Notes under the pieces: generated by a model
What the model saw: the letters and a program-made list of their open reading frames with translations, nothing else
What the model was told of the DNA's origin: nothing
Databases searched by the model: none
Position numbers and translations under genes: made by a program
Shown here: positions 53,341-61,602 of the stretch, in pieces
Numbering within the stretch: position 1 is the first letter of the stretch
Layout: every line of letters begins with the position of its first letter
Assembly (NCBI RefSeq): GCF_041817755.1
Contig: NZ_JBGYBX010000055.1
Span: 66,008 to 130,007 of the forward strand
DNA: 64,000 bases
Direction of reading: 5' to 3'
Source: Glaesserella sp041817755
Lineage (GTDB): Bacteria; Pseudomonadota; Gammaproteobacteria; Enterobacterales; Pasteurellaceae

Positions 53341-53811
53341 TCAACACTTAAATGAATATTTTTTTAAATAATTTGCCCTACGGCGTGACTGAATCGATTT
53401 TGTAATAAGGTCTGCAATCAGTTTCTCCGTTTCCCGCAAGTCTCGTTGAACCAAATCCTGCCAATGTCTTAGCCCTCTCTTGCTCTCATCTTGGTTTCGC
53501 ATTGATATTGCGATTTTTCGCTCTGAAATACCAAATACGTATTTTGCCTCAATATATTTTTTTATGTGTATCTTACCTTTCGTCACTACATGGATTACAC
53601 AATTCATCAGTAACCCGAATTCATCGCAACATTGTTCACGTTTGGATAGTTGTTCCGCTTCAACAGACTTCATGAATTTATATATCATATTAACCTTTCG
53701 TCTGTCATCCAACCCGCTAAACTCCCATGCTCCCCATAAATACAACAACGTTTCAATCCATTTCTGCTTTTCGGGCGATAGCCATTTTGCTTTCTCGTGC
53801 GGTAAAATCAT
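53341..53811 (-). CDS. Q-like antitermination protein (DUF1133)
   Basis: The 156-residue protein starts with KAKWLSPEKQKWIETLLYLWGAW, the DUF1133 signature, and ends in a basic QSRRRANYLKKY tail. DUF1133 proteins occupy the Q position and are regarded as late gene antiterminators. Here it follows rusA with a 4-bp overlap and precedes the lysis cassette, as Q should. The many terminators in the late operon make such an activity necessary. Confidence 0.72.
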   Translation of the reverse strand: MILPHEKAKWLSPEKQKWIETLLYLWGAWEFSGLDDRRKVNMIYKFMKSVEAEQLSKREQCCDEFGLLMNCVIHVVTKGKIHIKKYIEAKYVFGISERKIAISMRNQDESKRGLRHWQDLVQRDLRETEKLIADLITKSIQSRRRANYLKKYSFKC

Positions 53812-54155
53812 TTAATCTCCTTAATTTTCACTACAATTTTGCCGTTTTGTACCGGTTCTTTTTTCTCTGCAATGAGTTTATAAATCAAGCTGTCATCCAC
53901 AATCACACCGGATTTCGTTAAACTGTCCAGTAACGCTTTAAATACGTTGTCGATATCACGCTTGCGGTTATCCGGAGGGTAAATATCAACGGTTAACTCC
54001 ACTTTACCGCGGTGCTTTTTTGCATTTTTTGTCAACCAAGAGACCGCTTGTTGGTACGCTTTGCCTTTGGCGGTAACATAATGTATGCCGTTTTTGGTAT
54101 GCTTCCAGTAGTGGTTCACTGTTGGCGGATAGGGTAACTCTAATTCAATCATCAA
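53808..54155 (-). CDS. rusA: RusA-family Holliday junction resolvase
   Basis: This 115-residue protein opens with ELELPYPPTVNHYWKH and carries the catalytic aspartates in DNRKRDIDNVFKALLDSL and VDDSLIYKLIAEK, as in E. coli RusA. It cuts four-way junctions before packaging. It overlaps the Q-like gene by 4 bp. Position between replication and Q is usual for lambdoid phages. Confidence 0.92.
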   Translation of the reverse strand: MMIELELPYPPTVNHYWKHTKNGIHYVTAKGKAYQQAVSWLTKNAKKHRGKVELTVDIYPPDNRKRDIDNVFKALLDSLTKSGVIVDDSLIYKLIAEKKEPVQNGKIVVKIKEIK

Positions 54156-54289
54156 TAACCTACATCACAAAAAAGCAAAAAACACCTACCCAAAAAATAA
54201 AACCATAGTAATATTTCCCGTAGCGAATATAGTGGCGTAGTAACTCGTGCTTACGCCGTTCAGATTTTGTTGCACGTAGGGCTTTTCTT

Positions 54290-54700
54290 ATGGAAGAATA
54301 TCGAAAAGACGAATTTGTTTTTCTCATACTAACCTCTATTCAATGTACCTTACCCTTTGGAGCTGGGTGGTTAATTCGTAACTATGTTGAAGAACCAATG
54401 TATCAACGAATGATCGCAGGGCTCTGCGTACTGATATTGTGCTGGATATATCTCACAGCTCACCGCCTTTTACAAAAACCGATTGGTAATCAGTATTACT
54501 GGTATTTACTAATATCAATTATTGCCTCACTTTCCCTTGGTGGATTTAGCCAAGATGAACTAAGGGATTTCGGCTTTAATTTCTCGCCCGAACCAAAACA
54601 AGCGGCAGTTGAATATCTCCAACTCAAAACAATGTTTAACTTCGTGGCGGTATGTTGTTTACCAGCAGTACTTAAACGTTATTTTGGCTCAAAAGATTAA
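54290..54700 (+). CDS. Membrane protein on the opposite strand, related to 58593-58970
   Basis: The 136-residue protein has about three to four helices (LILTSIQCTLPFGAGWLI, MIAGLCVLILCWIYL, WYLLISIIASLSLGG). The segment GGFSQDELRDFGFNF followed by a last helix and a KRYFGSKD end resembles GSFSKDELTEFGFHF and KLFKKE in the gene at 58593-58970. It runs against the early operon. The ribosome site is weak. A role in superinfection exclusion or lysogen conversion is plausible but unsupported. Confidence 0.6.
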   Translation: MEEYRKDEFVFLILTSIQCTLPFGAGWLIRNYVEEPMYQRMIAGLCVLILCWIYLTAHRLLQKPIGNQYYWYLLISIIASLSLGGFSQDELRDFGFNFSPEPKQAAVEYLQLKTMFNFVAVCCLPAVLKRYFGSKD

Positions 54701-54703
54701 AGC

Positions 54704-55720
54704 TTAATCTACAACCAACGCCCCCAATCCAATTGCTCTATCTAAAAATTTATACAATAACGCGATCTGCGAGCCGTACTGTTGCTCAAATCGCTCTACA
54801 CTCGCGTGTAATTCGTTATGGTGGACTCGACAAAGCGGAATCGTGAATAAATCATGCTCTTTGCCACCCATTTTGCCGTTATACCCAATAATGTGATGCG
54901 GGTCGTCAGCTCGTTGACCGCAACAAACACAAGGTTGAGATTTCACAAACTGCAACCACTTGCGACACTCAAAGCGTTTTAATTTAGGTCTCGCAAGAAA
55001 GCTTGATAGTGGCTCGGGATCGACCTTGAGAGCTAAGAGAGGCTTAATGCTGTTTTGCATTGTTGACATTGGCGAGGCGACTTCGAATCCAATCGTGCTC
55101 TCTTTACCTAAATCCACCTGCACAGGTAAACCTAAAAACTGACGCAACTCATCCTGATTTAACTCCCCCAATAATCCCTTGAGCGTTGCCCAAAAGACCA
55201 CATCTGCAAATTCAATACTGGCATATGGTGATTTTCTTAAATCTTTACGAATACACATGGCGATAAAATCACACCAATTTTGCTCCGCCAAAGCTGATAT
55301 CGTAGAGCCGTCTATTTTCCCTTCTAACCATAATTTGTCATGGTGCCAACACACTAATGCCGCTCCATTCTCTACTTCCGCCAACGTTTTCTCCGGATGA
55401 CAATATTCACTGTCTCGACATTGGCACGTTTTAATACTTTTAACGAATTTGGTATAAGGTAAATCACCATAAGTACCAAATGCATTTTTATTAACGCTCG
55501 CTCTCACCTTGGGCGATTTAGCAAAGGCTTTTAATTGCTTACAAGCGGTTGGATTATGCTCAAAATTTGCAATTTCCCCCGATGTCACTGTACGCAATGA
55601 CTCTGGAGCCGGCTGTAATACTGTTCGCTCACCAAAATCTGACACGCTCACCGTTGGCGGTATGCGATAAAACACCAAACCAAGTTCCGTTTGAAAATAA
55701 GGTGTGAGAAGTAATGCCAT
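54704..55720 (-). CDS. DUF968 family phage protein (HNH-like C-terminus)
   Basis: The 338-residue protein matches DUF968-type recombination proteins. The middle has TCQCRDSEYCHPEKTLAEVENGAALVCWHHD. The C-terminal part has a zinc/HNH-like core: PCVCCGQRADDPHHIIGYNGKMGGKEHD then PLCRVHHNELH. It may act as a nuclease in phage recombination. It abuts the Dam gene (next base) and is convergent with the membrane gene at 54290-54700. Confidence 0.8.
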   Translation of the reverse strand: MALLLTPYFQTELGLVFYRIPPTVSVSDFGERTVLQPAPESLRTVTSGEIANFEHNPTACKQLKAFAKSPKVRASVNKNAFGTYGDLPYTKFVKSIKTCQCRDSEYCHPEKTLAEVENGAALVCWHHDKLWLEGKIDGSTISALAEQNWCDFIAMCIRKDLRKSPYASIEFADVVFWATLKGLLGELNQDELRQFLGLPVQVDLGKESTIGFEVASPMSTMQNSIKPLLALKVDPEPLSSFLARPKLKRFECRKWLQFVKSQPCVCCGQRADDPHHIIGYNGKMGGKEHDLFTIPLCRVHHNELHASVERFEQQYGSQIALLYKFLDRAIGLGALVVD

Positions 55721-56275
55721 TTAGTTATTCCCACAGGATTTAATAAAATCCAAACTCACTGACCGCTGTACAAAATCTTCCATTGTCGGATCGAACACAA
55801 CAACCATCTGCCCTTTGCTGTTACCTTTGATTTCTTCGCCTGTAATAGGGTGAACAAAAGCAATCCGCCCACCGATAATGTCAATCACTTCATTCGCTAC
55901 GTTGTGAATATGCTTCTGATACCACTGTGTTGATTTATCGTTATTGAGTAACATCACCACCGTATGTCCTGCATCACGCAAGCGTTTTGCCTGTTGAATG
56001 AATGGCGTAACGTCTGAGTAAGGTGGGTTGACATAAATAGACTTTCTGTTTAAATACCATTTAGCCAAAATTTCAGGAACTTCTTCCGCCAAGAAGTTAT
56101 TACCTAACCATGAATTTGTTTGCGGGTGATCGTTTAACGGACCAAACCAAATAGCACAACATTTATTTTCATCGTTCGCACAACCATCAATTGCAAAACG
56201 GAAACGGCTATTTAGCCAATTAAAAACATACTCCGGCGTCCGCCAAGTATCTTTGTCAAATGTTTTATCTGTCAT
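55721..56275 (-). CDS. Phage DNA N6-adenine methyltransferase
   Basis: The 184-residue protein matches the phage Dam family: DTWRTPEYVFNWLNSRFRFAIDGCANDENK, the catalytic IYVNPPYSD and VVMLLNNDKSTQWYQ. It methylates adenine in phage DNA, probably at GATC or similar, and may protect against restriction. It lies between the P-like gene and DUF968. Confidence 0.85.
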   Translation of the reverse strand: MTDKTFDKDTWRTPEYVFNWLNSRFRFAIDGCANDENKCCAIWFGPLNDHPQTNSWLGNNFLAEEVPEILAKWYLNRKSIYVNPPYSDVTPFIQQAKRLRDAGHTVVMLLNNDKSTQWYQKHIHNVANEVIDIIGGRIAFVHPITGEEIKGNSKGQMVVVFDPTMEDFVQRSVSLDFIKSCGNN

Positions 56276-56278
56276 GTC

Positions 56279-56950
56279 TTATCCCATTTTTGCCTTCAAC
56301 TCGGCGAATCTACGATTAATAACTTCGTCACTCGGTCTTACTGAAACCGTTTCCGGTAACGTGATTTTCGGCTCAGGTATACGAGCACCTGATTTCACTC
56401 GCTCCGCCATTTTCTTCAACGCTTTGCCAATTTCCTCCTGGAGTTTCTTCTCGCTCCATTCGCCCGCTCGGTTGCGCTGGTATAACCCTGTAATCAGCCA
56501 ATATTCGGCGTTATTGGTAAAATTAAACCGGTGGACTTCTTCCATTCCAAACGCCATGAATTGACTAATTCTGCGGTAAAGCCGCTCTTCGTCTGGCAAT
56601 CCGAGAGCTTGATAATCCTCCGCTAAGCACCACTCGATGAATTGTGCCACTGAGGGCAAAAACGGGCTTTTAACTTGCTTGCAACGCTCTAATCCTCTCG
56701 TAAGCAAGCGCCAGTTACGAATACCGGCATTGATAATTTCCTCAAGCCATAACGTTTTGAAATTCGCAACACTTTCATCACTTGGCAACGATTTATGCCA
56801 AGCGGGGCAAATTACCGTTAAGTGGTCGAATAATTTATCCATCACTGCAACCGCTTGCGGTGTGATTTCCACGGAGCTCTCCGTTGGCACTTGGTAATTT
56901 GGCTGCGAACCGACAAGATTTGGTTTTACAAGTTCTGATACTGATTTCAT
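56279..56950 (-). CDS. Replication protein P-like (helicase loader)
   Basis: The protein has about 223 residues from the ATG at 56950, behind GGAGGC and overlapping the O-like gene stop by 4 bp. It has the lambda P layout: a central LTVICPAWHKSLPSDESVANFKTLWLEEI and the C-terminal VRPSDEVINRRFAELKAKMG. It should load the host DnaB helicase at the phage origin together with the O-like protein. Confidence 0.82.
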   Translation of the reverse strand: MKSVSELVKPNLVGSQPNYQVPTESSVEITPQAVAVMDKLFDHLTVICPAWHKSLPSDESVANFKTLWLEEIINAGIRNWRLLTRGLERCKQVKSPFLPSVAQFIEWCLAEDYQALGLPDEERLYRRISQFMAFGMEEVHRFNFTNNAEYWLITGLYQRNRAGEWSEKKLQEEIGKALKKMAERVKSGARIPEPKITLPETVSVRPSDEVINRRFAELKAKMG

Positions 56951-57729
56951 CTCATTGCCTCCACTTTCACGTTGATAGTTCGACCAACCGCCCACGCCCC
57001 CGATTTATCGTGAGCATTCGTTGCGCCGGATGGTTTCCGAAAGTCTGTTTTCAGGGCAAAAATCCCCGTCCAACAGTTTGCAGTCGACTGCTCCAAAATT
57101 TCTATCGCCAGTTTCGGATCGCCGCCACTGTGTTTTTCCAAATCCCGTAAGCACAGTTCCAGCGTTTTTCGGGTTTTAATCGCAGACCGCTTCGCTTTTC
57201 GCATTTGGCAGTAAGCCACCCAACTCTCCCGATTAACATAATCGGGTAAATCGACCGTTTCAGGATTTTCCACTTCGACGCTTAACTGAGATTTTTTCGT
57301 CTCAGCAGGCAACGGTTCCCCTTTGGGGGGTAGGGGGGTATGGTTAATTGATTGGTTAATATTGACTGGTTCAGGGTCAAGATTTTTGACTACCCCTAGT
57401 CCAGAATTTTGACTAGGTTGGTCAAGATTTTTGACTACCCCTAGTCCAGAATTTTGACTACCTTTTTCAAGGTGCAAAAGGTACAAATTAGAGGTATTAC
57501 CTTCAGCTGTTTTGCGCTCTTTTTTAGTTACCAAGCCCATCTCAATCAGCGCATTGATATGCGTAATCGCAGATTGACGACTAATTTCGCAATGTTCGGC
57601 AATATGCTGATAACTTGGGAAGCACTCCCCTTTATCGTTCGCATTATCTGCGAGCTTTAACAAAACTAACTTGCGCGCCGGATTACCAATTTTTAATTTC
57701 ATTGCCTGCGCTGTTAAAAGCATACTCAT
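56947..57729 (-). CDS. Replication initiator O-like (winged helix)
   Basis: The protein has about 260 residues from the ATG at 57729, which overlaps the preceding stop. The N-terminal winged helix (PARKLVLLKLADNANDKGECFPSYQHIAEHCEISRQSAI) binds DNA; the C-terminal half ends in FRKPSGATNAHDKSG. Between them the 15-residue unit SQNSGLGVVKNLD occurs twice in a row, encoded by a 45-bp DNA repeat. As in lambda O, the origin iterons probably lie inside this gene (see 57375-57460). Confidence 0.8.
   Translation of the reverse strand: MSMLLTAQAMKLKIGNPARKLVLLKLADNANDKGECFPSYQHIAEHCEISRQSAITHINALIEMGLVTKKERKTAEGNTSNLYLLHLEKGSQNSGLGVVKNLDQPSQNSGLGVVKNLDPEPVNINQSINHTPLPPKGEPLPAETKKSQLSVEVENPETVDLPDYVNRESWVAYCQMRKAKRSAIKTRKTLELCLRDLEKHSGGDPKLAIEILEQSTANCWTGIFALKTDFRKPSGATNAHDKSGAWAVGRTINVKVEAMR
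57375..57460. other. ori: Putative phage replication origin (iterons)
   Basis: Two 41-bp direct repeats at 57375-57415 and 57420-57460 (period 45 bp) lie inside the O-like gene. Each contains two TTTTGACTA motifs, giving starts at 57384, 57407, 57429 and 57452, 22-23 bp apart. That is two helical turns, as for iterons bound by lambda O. Confidence 0.6.
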
Positions 57730-58418
57730 AGCCCTAACTCCGATGCGTAACGTTGCGCTATCCACTCAATCCCCTTACCTGTTACTCGGGTTTGCGTGAA
57801 ATTATGACCGTGCTCTGCCGTACCAGTCCTTACGGTAAATAATTGTTTGGATTGTTTATCCGAATACGGCAACAAATTGCCGGATTGACGATACAGCACA
57901 CGATCACGCTCTAAACATTCAATCATTCGTTTCTCGGGGAAATTCAAAATCTTGGCGGTTTCGCGCAAGGATTTACTGGTACCGACATCAACATAATGAT
58001 CCACAAAAGCCACTTTAGGCGCTTGTTCCGCTAACTGCTTACCTTGGCTCTCTATAATTTCCGCCTGTTCCGCCGCCAAACGTAGCGCTTCTGCAAAAGT
58101 TTGTGGTAAACGTACCGCTTGTTGGCTTTCCAGCTCTTGCCAGCGATCGACTAAACGAGCAGTAAATTCAGGAGAGAATTGAGCCACAATGACATAAGTA
58201 TCACGTTTATTAATATGATACTCATAATAGACTTGCCCATTTTGCTCATGGGTGTACGGACTTTCCGTATACCCCCCAATCACCCCTTTATTCATCAGGT
58301 TTCTAATAGATAAGCACACATCACGGTGTCTGCTTTCTGTGATTTGGGCAATCTCCCGACTACTCATCGTCAGGGTTGCATTTTCTTTCTGATTAGTAGA
58401 TAATAATAAAGATTTCAT
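57726..58418 (-). CDS. Rha-family phage regulator with ANT/KilA-C-type C-terminus
   Basis: The protein has about 230 residues from the ATG at 58418, behind AAGGGAG. The N-terminal Rha domain is seen in TMSSREIAQITESRHRDVCLSI, YTHEQNGQVYYEYHINKRDTYVI and VAQFSPEFTARLVDRWQELE. The C-terminal part (KVAFVDHYVDVGTSKSLRETAKILNFPEKRMI) is a KilA-C/ANT-type DNA-binding domain. Rha interferes with growth of some phages and such fusions act as regulators or antirepressors. It heads the replication genes and its stop overlaps the O-like start. Confidence 0.83.
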   Translation of the reverse strand: MKSLLLSTNQKENATLTMSSREIAQITESRHRDVCLSIRNLMNKGVIGGYTESPYTHEQNGQVYYEYHINKRDTYVIVAQFSPEFTARLVDRWQELESQQAVRLPQTFAEALRLAAEQAEIIESQGKQLAEQAPKVAFVDHYVDVGTSKSLRETAKILNFPEKRMIECLERDRVLYRQSGNLLPYSDKQSKQLFTVRTGTAEHGHNFTQTRVTGKGIEWIAQRYASELGL

Positions 58419-58445
58419 TATATTTATCTCCCTTTGATATACCCA

Positions 58446-58469
58446 CGTTCCCGCGTGGGTTTTTATTTT
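58446..58469 (+). terminator. Hairpin with T-run ahead of the Rha gene, plus-strand oriented
   Basis: CCCACG and CGTGGG form a stem with a T-rich tail on the plus strand, pointing away from the Rha gene. No plus-strand gene precedes it, so its purpose is unclear. Confidence 0.5.
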
Positions 58470-58592
58470 CAATAAATTAACCCACTCAAATACAACACTA
58501 CGGCACAAATACAGAGCAAGACGAGCTCCTTATCTTTCCGCCAAACCTGTGTAATAATGTGTAACCTTTTCTTTAACTTATTCATCATTTTT

Positions 58593-58970
58593 ATGTCCTT
58601 TTTAAAACTAAGAGAATTGTTCTTTGGTCTATGCTTTTTCACCTTCCTTGCATTGCCAAGACTTTTCTATTTAAGTCACATCTCTTACTGGCTAGCCTGT
58701 GTACTCGTGAATGGCATTCCATTACTGCTTATCCTTATTCACCGCCATACTAAAAAAGATTTTGACAACCCAGCTTATATTCCAGCCATTATGTGTATCG
58801 CTGTATTCACAACCTTTGGCTCTTTCAGCAAAGATGAACTCACTGAATTTGGTTTCCACTTTTTGCTCACTGAGCCCATTTGGGCTTACTTCTCACTTAA
58901 ACTATCATTCTTCTTTTGGAGCCTTGTTTTACTCCCTGTTGTATTAGATAAATTGTTCAAAAAAGAGTAA
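58593..58970 (+). CDS. Membrane protein on the opposite strand, related to 54290-54700
   Basis: The ATG at 58593 (MSFLKLRELFFGL) gives about 125 residues; a start at 58557 is possible. It has about four helices (LCFFTFLALPRLFYL, LACVLVNGIPLLLILI, IPAIMCIAVFTTFG, FFWSLVLLPVVLDKL). The segment SFSKDELTEFGFHF and the helix-plus-basic end match the gene at 54290-54700, so the two are paralogues. It sits between cro and Rha, against the early operon. Confidence 0.6.
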   Translation: MSFLKLRELFFGLCFFTFLALPRLFYLSHISYWLACVLVNGIPLLLILIHRHTKKDFDNPAYIPAIMCIAVFTTFGSFSKDELTEFGFHFLLTEPIWAYFSLKLSFFFWSLVLLPVVLDKLFKKE

Positions 58971-58989
58971 TTTGTGCAGCGGGGGTTTT

Positions 58990-59211
58990 TTATTTACCTG
59001 AATTTCGTAATACAGCCCAATTCACATCAGGGCGTAGCTCTTCACAGGTTACTTTCCCATTTGTAAATCTTTCAATCTCTGGACAGTGCTCTGCTGGTAC
59101 TTGTCGTTTTCCGCTTGCCCAAAATGACACAATAGGCGGTGCCACTTTTATAAATTTTGCTAAGCGAGCCGCCTCTCCACGTTCTGTTGATAAATATTCT
59201 TGTAGTTCCAT
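58990..59211 (-). CDS. cro: Cro-like repressor (YdaS/Cro HTH family)
   Basis: This 73-residue protein has a helix-turn-helix (GEAARLAKFIKVAPPIVSFWASGKRQVPAEHCPEIERFTNGKV) of the YdaS/Cro type, with the conserved recognition SFWASGKRQVP. It is divergent from cI across the operator region and is the first gene of the right early operon. It should favour lytic growth by repressing cI. Confidence 0.85.
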   Translation of the reverse strand: MELQEYLSTERGEAARLAKFIKVAPPIVSFWASGKRQVPAEHCPEIERFTNGKVTCEELRPDVNWAVLRNSGK

Positions 59212-59232
59212 TCTGATACCTTATTAATAAGC

Positions 59233-59308
59233 AATATCTAAATGATATCTTGTAACCGATATCAAATCAATATCTTTTTGTTTATTAACTTGATATCAAA
59301 ACGATATT
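59233..59308. promoter_or_regulatory. OR-like region: three CI/Cro operators and divergent promoters
   Basis: Three 17-bp operators occur: 59233-59249, 59258-59274 and 59292-59308, all built from GATATC-type half-sites (such as GATATCAAAACGATATT). On the minus strand TTGATT and TATCAT, 17 bp apart, form the cro promoter overlapping the middle and left sites. On the plus strand TTGATA at 59291 and TAATAA at 59314 form the cI promoter over the right site. Confidence 0.75.
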
Positions 59309-59340
59309 AAAATAATAAAAACTTAACTAAGGAGGCAGCT

Positions 59341-60057
59341 ATGAGCACCATAAAAGAAAATCGATACAAAAATTTATTGCTTTTGATTGAAGAAGCAGGG
59401 AGTGTTGTGCGTCTTGAAGATAGATCTGGAGTGACAGCGAATTACTTAAGACAAATCAAAAATAAGAATGCTATTCAGAACGGCAAACCTAAAGGTATTG
59501 GCGATAAGATTGCTGCAAAACTGGAAGATGGCATGAATAAACCGAGGGGTTGGTTAGATCAAGATCATAGCGGAGAGTCAATTGTCTTAAGGTCAATCAT
59601 CGCACCAGATGAGATGCCAGAACCCGATTTAGTGATTATTGATGTATTAAATATTGAAGCCAGTGCTGGATTTGGCTCAAATAATGATTTAGTTGAAGTG
59701 GTTAATCAGCTCCGCTATGTGCCTGAACAGTATTATTCGCTCTTCCGTAATATGCCACCTGAGCATATTCGCATTATTAACTTAAACGGTGATTCAATGC
59801 GACCTACCTTTGAAACCGGCGATCTGCTTTTTGTGGATACTAGCATCAATATGTTTGAGGGAGATGGCGTTTATGTATTTACCTATAAAGATCATTTATA
59901 TGTTAAAAGGTTACAAAATATCGGCGATAAATTACTTGTTATTTCGGATAATAAACTTTATGAAAAATGGGAAATTACGGAAGAAAGTCAAGAACAGCTT
60001 TTCATTCACGCGAAAGTGAAAGTGCATCAAAGCCAGCAGTTGAATTTTATTGGGTGA
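59341..60057 (+). CDS. cI: CI-like prophage repressor (S24 peptidase)
   Basis: This 238-residue repressor has an N-terminal helix-turn-helix (SVVRLEDRSGVTANYLRQI) and a C-terminal S24 domain with the self-cleavage Ala-Gly in IEASAGFGS, the serine in LNGDSMRPTFETGDLLFVD and the lysine in LYVKRLQNIGD. RecA-stimulated cleavage should induce the prophage. AAGGAGGC precedes the start. It binds the operators at 59233-59308 and probably 62391-62432. Confidence 0.92.
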   Translation: MSTIKENRYKNLLLLIEEAGSVVRLEDRSGVTANYLRQIKNKNAIQNGKPKGIGDKIAAKLEDGMNKPRGWLDQDHSGESIVLRSIIAPDEMPEPDLVIIDVLNIEASAGFGSNNDLVEVVNQLRYVPEQYYSLFRNMPPEHIRIINLNGDSMRPTFETGDLLFVDTSINMFEGDGVYVFTYKDHLYVKRLQNIGDKLLVISDNKLYEKWEITEESQEQLFIHAKVKVHQSQQLNFIG

Positions 60058-60074
60058 AATAATAGGGGGAACTT

Positions 60075-61130
60075 ATGGAAAACTTAATTTATACTAAATT
60101 TGAAAATATTAATTTAGATGATTCATTCTTTGATAGCTTAAAAGCCGATTATAAAGAGTTTACAGATTGGTTTAATAAAAAGAAGAACAATAATGAAGGT
60201 GCATTCATTTTTTTAAATTCTAAAGGTCTGTTAGATGGATTTCTTTATTTAAAGAATGAAGATGAAGAATTGAATGATATTACCCCTAAACAACCAAGAA
60301 AAGAAAGATTAAAAATAGGAACTTTAAAAATAAATCCTCACGGAACAAGATTAGGTGAACGATTCATAAAGAAAGTATTTGATATTTCATTAGTAAGAAA
60401 TATTGATGAAATTTATGTAACACTGTTTGAAAAACATACCGCACTATTAAATTTATTCCAAAAATATGGCTTTGAAGCTAGAGCAAAGAAATTAACACAA
60501 AATGGCTGTGAACTTGTATTGTTTAAGAATATTTCTCAAATAACGGGTGATATTGTGAAAGACTATCCAAACACGCCAGAAATATCAAATCGCTATCTTA
60601 TCTCACTCTACCCACAATGGCATTCAAGATTACTTCCTGATTCTATTTTAAAAAATGAAGACCCTACACTTTTAATTAAAGACACTTCACATACTAATAG
60701 CATTCATAAAATCTACCTTACGTCTATGTTTGGAACTGAGCGTATAAAGACTGGTGATACGTTGGTGATTTATAGAACAGCAGATGGAGCGAATGCAGAA
60801 TATAGTTCAGTAGCCACATCTATTTGTGTAGTAGAGGAAGTTAAAAATATCAATGCTTTTAAATCACTCGATGAATTTTTAAGATATACATTGCCATATA
60901 GTATATTTTCAGAGCAAGAATTAGAAAATTTATTCAAGTCAAAAAAATATCCTATAATAATTAAATTTACCTATAATATTGCATTGAATAAGCGTATAAT
61001 AAGAAAATCATTAATTGAAGATATTGGTATAACAAGGAACCAATATTGGGGTTTTATTAAATTAACTGAAAAACAATATAGAGATATATTGTCAAGAGGA
61101 GAAGTTAGTGAAAATCTTGCTATCCATTAA
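60075..61130 (+). CDS. GNAT-like / PUA-like domain protein beside cI
   Basis: The 351-residue protein lies 17 bp after cI and is AT-rich. The N-terminal half (about 35-155) looks like a GNAT acetyltransferase: LKIGTLKINPHGTRLGERFIKKVFD then IYVTLFEKHTALLNLFQKYGFE, the usual acetyl-CoA and final strand region. The C-terminal half (about 175-345), with YLTSMFGTERIKTGDTLVIYRTADG and SICVVEEVKN, resembles an EVE/ASCH-type PUA fold. Its stop overlaps the ASCH gene by 23 bp. Co-expression with cI suggests lysogen-stage action. Substrate unknown. Confidence 0.65.
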   Translation: MENLIYTKFENINLDDSFFDSLKADYKEFTDWFNKKKNNNEGAFIFLNSKGLLDGFLYLKNEDEELNDITPKQPRKERLKIGTLKINPHGTRLGERFIKKVFDISLVRNIDEIYVTLFEKHTALLNLFQKYGFEARAKKLTQNGCELVLFKNISQITGDIVKDYPNTPEISNRYLISLYPQWHSRLLPDSILKNEDPTLLIKDTSHTNSIHKIYLTSMFGTERIKTGDTLVIYRTADGANAEYSSVATSICVVEEVKNINAFKSLDEFLRYTLPYSIFSEQELENLFKSKKYPIIIKFTYNIALNKRIIRKSLIEDIGITRNQYWGFIKLTEKQYRDILSRGEVSENLAIH

Positions 61131-61482
61131 GCCTGAGTTCGTGGAAAAAATCATTTCAGGTGAAAAAAAATTTGAGTTTAGAAAATCTCTACCAAAACGA
61201 GAGGGCATAACAACCGTTGTTGTGTATTCCACAATGCCCGTGGGAAAAGTTGTCGGTGAATTTAAAGTTAAAGATACATTGTCTCACACACCGGAATCTC
61301 TTTGGGAAAAGACAAAGGAATTCTCAGGCATCACTAAGAATTTCTTTGATCAATACTTTTCTGCAAGGGCTTTAGCTCACGCATTTGAAATTGATTCATT
61401 TGAATTGTACGATGAGCCGCTTGGAATTGCAGATGTGTTACCTTCAGGCACTCCCCCGCAATCCTATTGTTACATTAACTAG
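61108..61482 (+). CDS. ASCH-domain protein
   Basis: The 124-residue protein starts at a GTG (61108) behind AGAGGAG inside the end of the preceding gene. It has the ASCH core MKILLSIKPEFVEKIISGEKKFEFRKSLPKR, where the GEKxxEFR motif is conserved, then VVVYSTMPVGKVVGEFKV. ASCH proteins bind or cut RNA. Overlap with the GNAT-like gene implies a joint function. Also related to the C-terminal half of its neighbour by fold. Confidence 0.78.
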   Translation: MKILLSIKPEFVEKIISGEKKFEFRKSLPKREGITTVVVYSTMPVGKVVGEFKVKDTLSHTPESLWEKTKEFSGITKNFFDQYFSARALAHAFEIDSFELYDEPLGIADVLPSGTPPQSYCYIN

Positions 61483-61489
61483 TCAACAA

Positions 61490-61513
61490 ACCGCCACACG
61501 GCGGTTTTCTTTT
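61490..61513 (+). terminator. Terminator of the cI-GNAT-ASCH operon
   Basis: ACCGCC and GGCGGT form a 6-bp stem with ACAC loop and TTTTCTTTT tail on the plus strand, just past the ASCH stop. Confidence 0.8.
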
Positions 61514-61577
61514 ATCTCGACGAAATCTGTTTCGTCGACATCCTACAAGCGGTTGAATTCTCTCACTTTTCTGCAAA

Positions 61578-61600
61578 ACAAAACCCTCCAAAGAGGGCTA
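61578..61600 (-). terminator. Terminator of the RelE/HigA-type operon
   Basis: CCCTC/GAGGG stem with TTTG loop and T-rich tail on the minus strand, just past the antitoxin stop. Confidence 0.7.
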
Positions 61601-61602
61601 TG

